Assembly: GCA_025056955.1 (NCBI GenBank)
Contig: JANWYL010000186.1
Coordinates: forward strand, 1-6,052
From: Sandaracinaceae bacterium
GTDB taxonomy: Bacteria; Myxococcota_A; Polyangia; Polyangiales; Sandaracinaceae
Length of the DNA stretch: 6,052 nucleotides
Direction of reading: 5' to 3'
In this document: piece by piece, positions 1 to 4,930 of the stretch
Position numbering within the stretch: position 1 is the first letter of the stretch
Layout of the letters: each line of letters begins with the position of its first letter
Notes under the pieces: model-generated
The model's input: the letters and a program-made list of their open reading frames with translations, nothing else
What the model was told of the DNA's origin: nothing
The model's database searches: none
Program-made: the position numbers and the translations under genes

Positions 1-173
1 GGCTCGGTGAGGTCTGGCCTGGCGTCAAGCAAATCAGTGTCTTGCGGCTGAATTCCTTCATCTTTGGTTCCACCATCTTCCCTTGTCGGACTGGGCGAGC
101 CGCCACACCAAGCAGTCAACAAGGCCAAGCAAAGGCCCAAAACGCCTTGATGCCAAGATTGCACCTTTCTCAT
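1..173 (-). CDS. Putative lipoprotein, N-terminal part only (runs off left end)
   Basis: A short open frame starts at an ATG (complement of 171-173) and stays open for 57 codons to the window edge. The start is well supported: GGAGG lies 5 bases upstream. The protein begins MRKVQSWHQG, followed by a hydrophobic stretch (residues 10-22, VLGLCLALLTAW) and then Cys23-Gly-Gly. This is the layout of a lipoprotein signal peptide, although Trp at -1 of the would-be lipobox is unusual, so it could instead be an ordinary signal peptide. After Cys23 comes a Ser/Pro stretch and an Asp/Glu/Gly-rich linker (about residues 30-57), typical of the tether of exported lipoproteins in myxobacteria-like genomes. 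It lies 32 bases downstream of the enoyl-CoA hydratase gene on the same strand and is probably co-transcribed with it. No functional domain is visible in the part present, so its role is unknown. Confidence 0.72.
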   Translation of the reverse strand, partial: MRKVQSWHQGVLGLCLALLTAWCGGSPSPTREDGGTKDEGIQPQDTDLLDARPDLTE

Positions 174-178
174 GTATA

Positions 179-183
179 CCTCC
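179..183 (-). promoter_or_regulatory. Ribosome binding site of the left-edge lipoprotein gene
   Basis: On the minus strand a perfect GGAGG core, inside GGTGGAGG, sits 5 bases before the ATG at 173. It is the strongest Shine-Dalgarno sequence in the window and is the main evidence that the short edge frame is a real gene start. It lies in the 32-base gap after the stop codon of the hydratase gene. Confidence 0.75.
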
Positions 184-205
184 ACCAAGGGCAGTATGGG
201 GTGTG

Positions 206-985
206 TCAATCACCTTTCCAAATCGGTTTTCGCTTTTCAAGAAATGCTCGGATGCCTTCTTGGGCATCCTCTGTTCCAAGAAGGGCGAGGAAACGCTTGC
301 GCAACTCTGGGAGGCTGGTTTCGAGGTCACGATCGGCCTGAAAATGCCACGCCTCGAGCCCCATGCGCATGGCTGTCGGGCTTTGCTCTGCGAGTTGATG
401 TGCCAGGGAGTCCACCTCCTTATCGAGCTCATCTTCGGGGACAGCTCGGTTGATCAAATCGATTTGTGCTGCCTCTTTTGCCGAAATTGTGGTGCCCGTC
501 AGCATGAGCTCCATGAGCCTGCGCTTGGAGACCACCCGCCTGAGCACTGCCATGATCATCATTGGGAAAAGACCGCGTTGAATTTCGGGGGTGCCAAAGG
601 TAGAAGTCTCGCTTGCAATTGCGAAATCACAAGAAGCGACAAGGCCGAGACCACCTCCAAGGGCTGGCCCATGGATGCGTGCGATTGTCGGCTTGCCAAG
701 CGAGGGAAAGCGCAAAAGGAGATCGGCGAAATCTCCCTTGGGAGGAAGCGCTTCACCTTCCACAGGGTCATTTCGAAGGTCGGCACCAGCGCAAAAAACA
801 CCCTTTGCTCCTGTGATCACGATCACCCGAACCGAACGATCGGCTTTGGCCTCGTCAAGGGCCCAAATGAGTTCGTTCACCATCCTTGGGTTCAGGGCGT
901 TTTTGCGCTCAGGGCGGTTGAGGGTGATCCGAAGGATGGATCCTTCCCTTTCAGTCAACAGGGTGCTGTACGCAGGGGCTTCCAT
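206..985 (-). CDS. Enoyl-CoA hydratase/isomerase (crotonase) family protein
   Basis: This 259-residue protein has the usual length for a single-domain crotonase. Family signatures seen: NRPERKNALN (23-32), the CoA-binding/oxyanion-hole segment FCAGADL (64-70), and GPALGGGLGLVASCD (106-120) providing the second oxyanion glycine, followed by FGTPEIQRGLFP (130-141). By family alignment from memory, Glu134 in TPE matches the second catalytic glutamate of rat crotonase (Glu164). The position of the first (Glu144) is Gly114. One-glutamate crotonases include delta3,delta2-enoyl-CoA isomerases and some specialised hydratases, so simple enoyl-CoA hydratase activity should not be assumed. The protein should be cytosolic, acting on acyl-CoA thioesters in acid or amino-acid degradation. 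The ATG at 985 is chosen because the in-frame codons between it and an upstream TAA offer no start; an AAGGA lies about 12 bases upstream, which is far. The preceding BKACE gene ends 23 bases before the start codon, so an operon is likely. The exact substrate is unknown. Confidence 0.93.
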   Translation of the reverse strand: MEAPAYSTLLTEREGSILRITLNRPERKNALNPRMVNELIWALDEAKADRSVRVIVITGAKGVFCAGADLRNDPVEGEALPPKGDFADLLLRFPSLGKPTIARIHGPALGGGLGLVASCDFAIASETSTFGTPEIQRGLFPMMIMAVLRRVVSKRRLMELMLTGTTISAKEAAQIDLINRAVPEDELDKEVDSLAHQLAEQSPTAMRMGLEAWHFQADRDLETSLPELRKRFLALLGTEDAQEGIRAFLEKRKPIWKGD

Positions 986-1006
986 GGGCTGCTCATTTCC
1001 TTGGCC

Positions 1007-1879
1007 TTAGCGTGAGGTGGGGATGTTGAGGATTTGTGCTGCTTCTTCGACAGTGGCAGGTTCGCGGCCGATGCTTCGGCACAAGCGCACTGCTGCTTCA
1101 ACCAGCGCTCCGTTGCTTTGTGCCATTTCACCGTTTGGCAAATAGAAGTGGTCTTCGAGGCCAGTGCGAATGTTTCCGCCAAGGACGAGTGCCGCCCCAA
1201 GCATGCGCCAGTGGACATGAGAGACGGCGATGACTTGCCACTCAGATCCAGCCGGCATGATTTTTGCTTGGAGCTGGAGCGATTCAATAAGGGGGGGGAT
1301 TCCACCAAGCACATTGACGATGAATGAGAACTGAAGGGGTGGTCGGAGCACACCCATTTCGAGAAGGGGGGCAATCCCAGCCGTATGACCTGTGTCGAAA
1401 CACTCAAGTTCAGGTTTCACCTGTGCTTCGTTCATCGCTTCAAGCAAGCGGCTGATTTTAGAGTAGGGGTTTGGAAAAACCAAATCGAATACAAAACGCT
1501 TTTGTTTTGGGGAGTACTTTGCATAGTTCATTGACCCCATGTTCAGTGCAGCGATGTGAGGCCGCACATTGCGGATCATTTCGACTTGTTCGCTTACGTC
1601 TTCTCCGAGGGAGCCGGTTGAAAAGTTTAAAATGATTGGGCAAAGCTTTTGGGTTTCTTCTCGGATGGCTTCGAAGACTTTTGGGGAAAAGGTGGGAGTG
1701 CCGTCATCATTTCGTGCGTGGATGTGGGCAATGGCGGCTCCCGCATCGTAGGCGCGCTTGCATTCCAGGGCAATCTCCTGAGGGGTGTATGGGATTGCAG
1801 GGCATTGTGACCGGTTGGCGAGTGCACCAGTCACGGCGCAGGTGATCACGACTTTTTCAGCAGTTGAAGACGTGCGCAC
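1007..1879 (-). CDS. Beta-keto acid cleavage enzyme (BKACE, DUF849; 3-keto-5-aminohexanoate cleavage type)
   Basis: This 290-residue protein has the normal length of the BKACE family. These TIM-barrel, metal-dependent enzymes condense a beta-keto acid with acetyl-CoA and split it into acetoacetate and a new acyl-CoA. Family marks in order: VVITCAVTGA (10-19), HIHARNDDG (52-60) with metal-ligand histidines 52 and 54, NFSTG (85-89), ELECFDTGH (157-165), and GGNIRTGLED (234-243). Arg238, Glu242 (third metal ligand) and Asp243 match the residues described for Kce of lysine fermentation. All key residues appear intact. Family substrates vary widely, and no other lysine-fermentation gene is seen here, so I do not assign kce. 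The start is GTG at 1879, because an in-frame TAA lies four codons upstream; a second GTG at codon 11 is possible and would still leave the family core whole. No strong ribosome binding site precedes either. The adjacent crotonase-family gene suggests a short acyl-CoA pathway. The gene contains a run of eight C on its coding strand (1291-1298). Confidence 0.92.
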   Translation of the reverse strand: MRTSSTAEKVVITCAVTGALANRSQCPAIPYTPQEIALECKRAYDAGAAIAHIHARNDDGTPTFSPKVFEAIREETQKLCPIILNFSTGSLGEDVSEQVEMIRNVRPHIAALNMGSMNYAKYSPKQKRFVFDLVFPNPYSKISRLLEAMNEAQVKPELECFDTGHTAGIAPLLEMGVLRPPLQFSFIVNVLGGIPPLIESLQLQAKIMPAGSEWQVIAVSHVHWRMLGAALVLGGNIRTGLEDHFYLPNGEMAQSNGALVEAAVRLCRSIGREPATVEEAAQILNIPTSR

Positions 1880-1968
1880 GGGTTGAGCTTAGCATGGAGT
1901 GGGAATGGGCTTGCAAGTGTGGTATGGGTTCCAATCATTGTGCTTCATCGCAAGAGCTAAATGAATTC
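1880..1968. promoter_or_regulatory. Divergent intergenic region between the BKACE operon and the glycosyltransferase
   Basis: The 89 bases between the GTG of the leftward operon and the preferred ATG of the rightward gene must, if each gene is transcribed from its own promoter, hold both. I looked for -35/-10 pairs and found no convincing one on either strand: TTGCAA at 1911-1916 has no good -10 partner at 17 bases. A weak AAGAG (1952-1956) lies 12 bases before the plus-strand ATG. The promoter role is inferred from gene orientation only. Confidence 0.35.
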
Positions 1969-3056
1969 ATGCCACATGCTCTCCCCCAAATTTCTGTGAT
2001 ACTTCCGATATTTAATGAAGTTGAAAACATCCCTCCTCTTTTGCGAGAGATCGAAGAGGCTTTGCGAGGGTGGCGCTTTGAAGTGATTTGCGTGGACGAT
2101 GGGAGCACAGATGGCAGCCGCGAGTTGCTCCGCCAGCTTGCACTCAAGCTTCCCTACTTAAGGGTCATTTTGTTTCGTCGGAATTGTGGCCAAAGCGCTG
2201 CTTTTGATGCGGGGTTTCGACATGCCAGTGGCGCGCTCATCGTCACGATGGATGCCGATGGGCAAAACGATCCCCGCGATATTCCGCGCTTGGTAAAAAA
2301 ACTTGAAGAAGGTTATGACCTCGTTTCAGGATGGAGAAAAAAACGCAAAGATTCTTGGATTCGAACATTGCCTTCAAAAATCGCAAATGCACTGATTCGA
2401 TGGATCACTGGCACCCGGGTGCATGACCTCGGTTGTTCTTTAAAAGTGTATCGCAAAGAGATCACAGACGAAATCCGGCTTTATGGCGAAATGCATCGTT
2501 TTTTGGTGCCCCTTGCCGAGCTTCAAGGGGCTAAAGTCGCTGAAATGGAAGTCAATCACCGTCCAAGGGTGGCGGGAGTATCAAAATATGGGCTTTCACG
2601 TGTTTTTAAGGTATTGCTGGATTTGCTCACTGTTTGGTTTTTGCATCGATACCAAACAAAGCCGATTCACGTTTTTGGTGGATTGGGTTTTTTAATGATA
2701 GCAGCCTCATTGCTTTTGGCTGCATATGTGATTTACCAAAAGATCGTGTTAGGTATTTGGGTGCACCGCAATCCGCTTTTTTCGATTTCCGCTTTTTCTG
2801 GTCTTTGGGTTTGCAGGCGCTGGGATTGGGGCTGCTCGCAGAAATCATCGTTCGCACCTATTTCGAATCTCAAGGGCGTGTGCCTTACCCAGTGGCTGAA
2901 CGCATTGGTTTCCCCGAACCATCTCCTCAACGATTGCCATGTGCGGAATTGCAGGAATCGTCACTCACACAGGAGAAGAAGCCCTGGTTCGACGGATGCT
3001 CAGGCGCCTCGCCCATCGGGGGCCAGACGGAGAAAGGGTCCTCGTCAGAAGGGTAG
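1969..3056 (+). CDS. Polyprenyl-phosphate glycosyltransferase, GT family 2 (DPM1/ArnC type), frameshifted near 2793
   Basis: The enzyme would move a sugar from a nucleotide donor to a polyprenyl phosphate at the inner membrane, for glycan assembly or lipid modification. Residues 8-17 (ISVILPIFNE) open the GT-A fold. VDDGSTDG (42-49), MDADGQ (94-99, the DXD-like metal site) and HRPRVAGVSKYG (197-208, the family's C-terminal motif) follow. A membrane helix spans about 233-256. At residue 275 (GCT, 2791-2793) the family-like sequence moves from frame 1 to frame 3 and continues SLGLQALGLGLLAEIIVRTYFESQGR, written here as its two halves: SLGLQALGLGLL then AEIIVRTYFESQGR. That is the expected second helix and tail. 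One base missing from the T run 2793-2797 explains this; the T run 2777-2782 is a second candidate. Restored, the product is about 362 residues, slightly long for the family, because the frame runs 118 bases into the next gene. Left uncorrected, frame 1 gives a non-family tail ending at 3300. ATG 1969 is preferred because family members begin just before the first strand; in-frame ATGs at 1864 and 1894 add an atypical leader. The gene is AT-rich, with stretches near 40% GC. Confidence 0.85.
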
Positions 3057-4846
3057 GCGAGCGGGTTGCCACTTTTGGCCACAGGCGCCTTGCGATTGTC
3101 GACCTGGAGGGCGGGGTGCAGCCGATCGAGGACGGAGGGTGTGGGGAAAAGCCCGAGGCCCGCGCCATGCTGACGTTCAATGGCGAGATTTACAACCACA
3201 CTGCTTTGCGCAAAGAGCTCGAAAAACAAGGGGTGCACTTCAAAACGAAGCACTCGGATGCGGAAACCCTGGTTGCGGCTTTGGCAAGCTGGGGCGTTGA
3301 GGCCTTGCCGCGGTTCTCTGGCATGTTCGCCTTTGCCTCGATGGATTTGCGCACTGGGGAGGTGCTGCTCGCCCGCGACCGGAGCGGAATCAAGCCGCTT
3401 TACTGGGCCCCTCTTCCGGAAAGCGTGTGGCCGGGAGGTGGAATTGCTTTTGCCTCTGAGCTTCATGCCCTTTTCGAAGTGCCAGGCCTTCGGCCACGCA
3501 TCGACTGGGATGGCCTCGCAAGCTTGCTTTTCATCGACTGTGTGCCTCCGCCTCTGAGCATTGTTCAAGGCGTGTTCAAGTTGGGGCCGGGCGAGTGCCT
3601 CAGGCTGCTTCCAGATGGGCGGAAGGAGCATGAACGCTTTGTGGGCAGGGAAACCCCTCTGAGGGAAGGGAGGGTGGATGCGGGGCTCCTCGAAGCCGAG
3701 CTTGGGCGCGCTGTGTGTGCACAGCTCATGAGTGATGTGCCAATCGCCTTGCTTCTTTCAGGGGGGATTGATAGCTCCCTTGTGGCTTCTTTTGCCGTTG
3801 AAGGGCTGAGGAGGGAGGGGCGTCCAGACCCTGTGGCTTTTGCAATTGGCTTCGAAGAGGCTTCTTTCGACGAGCTCAATTATGCCCGCAAGGTTGCTCA
3901 GCACCTTGGGATTGAGCTTGTGGGTGAGACCCTGTCCCAACGAGCGCTGCTTGATGTGCTCGACCAGGCCCTCGATGCCTTGGATGAGCCAATTGGCGAT
4001 CACTCGATTCTACCGACCTATTTGCTTTCTCGCCTTGCAAGCCGGTGTGTGAAAGTGGCCCTCGGGGGTGATGGGGCCGATGAGCTTTTTGGAGGCTACG
4101 TCACCTATTTCGCCCACCAAGTGGCAGAAGGGTGGGTGGGCCATTTTCTTGGCTGGCTTGAGAAGCGTTGGGGTTTTGATTGGCTCAGGCATCTTCTCAA
4201 CCGTTTGCCTTCGAGCGACGCCTACCAAGCGATCGATTGGAAACTTAAGCGTTTTTTCGGGCGCTGGGATGCCGAACCCATCCGCAGGCACTTGCGCTGG
4301 ATGTCGGCCATCGACCTTCCGGAGCTTCCCATGCTTCTAGGAGAGGAAGCGGTTGAGCCATGGCTGGGCTCCTTCAAGCCTTCTCATGGGCCTCCTGTGG
4401 CGCAGGCGATGGACCTCGACGCAATGCTTTACCTTCCGGGCTCTGTTCTTACCAAGGTCGATCGCGCTTCCATGGCCCATGGCCTCGAGGTGCGGCCGCC
4501 TTTTTTGGACGAAAGGGTGATTGCGATTGCCCGTGCCCTGCCCCTCTCGAGCAAGCTCAGAGGGCGGAAAGGCAAGGTGATTCTCCGTGAAATCGCTCAA
4601 AGACGCCTCCCTCGCTTTGTCAGCAAACGAAAGAAGCACGGCTTTTCAATACCGCTTGCGCGCTGGCTGAGGGGGCCGCTCCGAGCACGCGTTGAGCGCA
4701 TCCTCGAGGACTCGCCTGTATGGCTTGTGCTCCCAAGAGAGCCTTTTTTGAATTGGTTTTCGCTTCATAAAGAACGAAGAGGAGAACACACAAAAGCCCT
4801 TTGGCTGCTCATCGTGCTTGACCACTGGATGAGAAGGCATTGCTAG
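2939..4846 (+). CDS. asnB: Glutamine-dependent asparagine synthase family protein
   Basis: This 635-residue protein has both halves of the family. The N-terminal Ntn-type glutaminase starts MCGIAGI, where Cys2 becomes the N-terminal nucleophile after Met removal, which fixes the start. It continues with LAHRGPDGE and FNGEIYNH, releasing ammonia from glutamine. The C-terminal ATP-pyrophosphatase half has the PP-loop LLLSGGIDSS (271-280), ALGGDGADELFGGY (374-387) and DRASMAHGLEVRPPFLD (507-523), activating a carboxylate with ATP for amidation. All key motifs appear intact. The family includes true asparagine synthases and many enzymes that amidate other carboxylates, such as uronic-acid sugars of O-antigens. 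Because it follows a polyprenyl-phosphate glycosyltransferase, a surface-glycan role is plausible but not proven. No good ribosome binding site precedes the ATG, and the upstream frame overlaps it, which would fit translational coupling. The first part is GC-rich (about 67% in 3061-3120), in contrast to the upstream gene; the last 100 bases are more AT-rich. Confidence 0.95.
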   Translation: MCGIAGIVTHTGEEALVRRMLRRLAHRGPDGERVLVRRVGERVATFGHRRLAIVDLEGGVQPIEDGGCGEKPEARAMLTFNGEIYNHTALRKELEKQGVHFKTKHSDAETLVAALASWGVEALPRFSGMFAFASMDLRTGEVLLARDRSGIKPLYWAPLPESVWPGGGIAFASELHALFEVPGLRPRIDWDGLASLLFIDCVPPPLSIVQGVFKLGPGECLRLLPDGRKEHERFVGRETPLREGRVDAGLLEAELGRAVCAQLMSDVPIALLLSGGIDSSLVASFAVEGLRREGRPDPVAFAIGFEEASFDELNYARKVAQHLGIELVGETLSQRALLDVLDQALDALDEPIGDHSILPTYLLSRLASRCVKVALGGDGADELFGGYVTYFAHQVAEGWVGHFLGWLEKRWGFDWLRHLLNRLPSSDAYQAIDWKLKRFFGRWDAEPIRRHLRWMSAIDLPELPMLLGEEAVEPWLGSFKPSHGPPVAQAMDLDAMLYLPGSVLTKVDRASMAHGLEVRPPFLDERVIAIARALPLSSKLRGRKGKVILREIAQRRLPRFVSKRKKHGFSIPLARWLRGPLRARVERILEDSPVWLVLPREPFLNWFSLHKERRGEHTKALWLLIVLDHWMRRHC

Positions 4847-4930
4847 GCTGATGAGTTGAAATTGAAATGAGTGGGGCTCTTGTGTGCCTTGGAGAGAATG
4901 GGTACGCTTTTTCATGGCAAAGAGGCCTTC
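4847..4930 (+). other. Intergenic gap between asnB and the repeat lipoprotein gene
   Basis: This 84-base gap contains a small direct repeat (TTGAAA twice, 4856-4867, allowing one mismatch) and in-frame ATG 4898, which has GGAGAG too close to serve as a normal ribosome binding site. I see no hairpin followed by a T run, so no intrinsic terminator, and no clear -35/-10 pair. The downstream gene may have its own weak promoter or be read through from asnB. Confidence 0.4.
4921..4925 (+). promoter_or_regulatory. Ribosome binding site of the repeat lipoprotein gene
   Basis: AGAGG lies 5 bases before ATG 4931. This spacing favours 4931 over the in-frame ATG at 4898, where GGAGAG is only one base from the start codon. 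Starting at 4931 also gives a compact signal peptide. Confidence 0.6.

Noticed and set aside
83..1015. 310-codon open frame on the plus strand opposite the enoyl-CoA hydratase gene
   Set aside because: It lies almost wholly antisense to a clear crotonase gene, its protein is Cys/His-rich with no domain, and no ribosome binding site supports it. It is a shadow frame.
1864..3300. A single uninterrupted 478-residue glycosyltransferase in frame 1
   Set aside because: After residue 275 (from ATG 1969) the frame-1 translation loses family character and becomes Arg/Gly-rich over asnB, while frame 3 carries the true second helix. The 1864 start also overlaps the divergent BKACE start codon.
2927..3631. 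234-codon open frame on the minus strand opposite the start of asnB
   Set aside because: It is antisense to the highly conserved glutaminase domain, with no recognisable domain. GC-rich coding sequence often leaves such frames open.
2939..4846. Assignment of asnB to the exosortase-linked amidotransferase group
   Set aside because: The general architecture fits, but no exosortase, PEP-CTERM or other marker gene is in the window, so the narrower label is not supported.
4847..4930. Possible transcription terminator after asnB
   Set aside because: No stable stem followed by a T run is present; only a weak CTCT/AGAG pairing was found.
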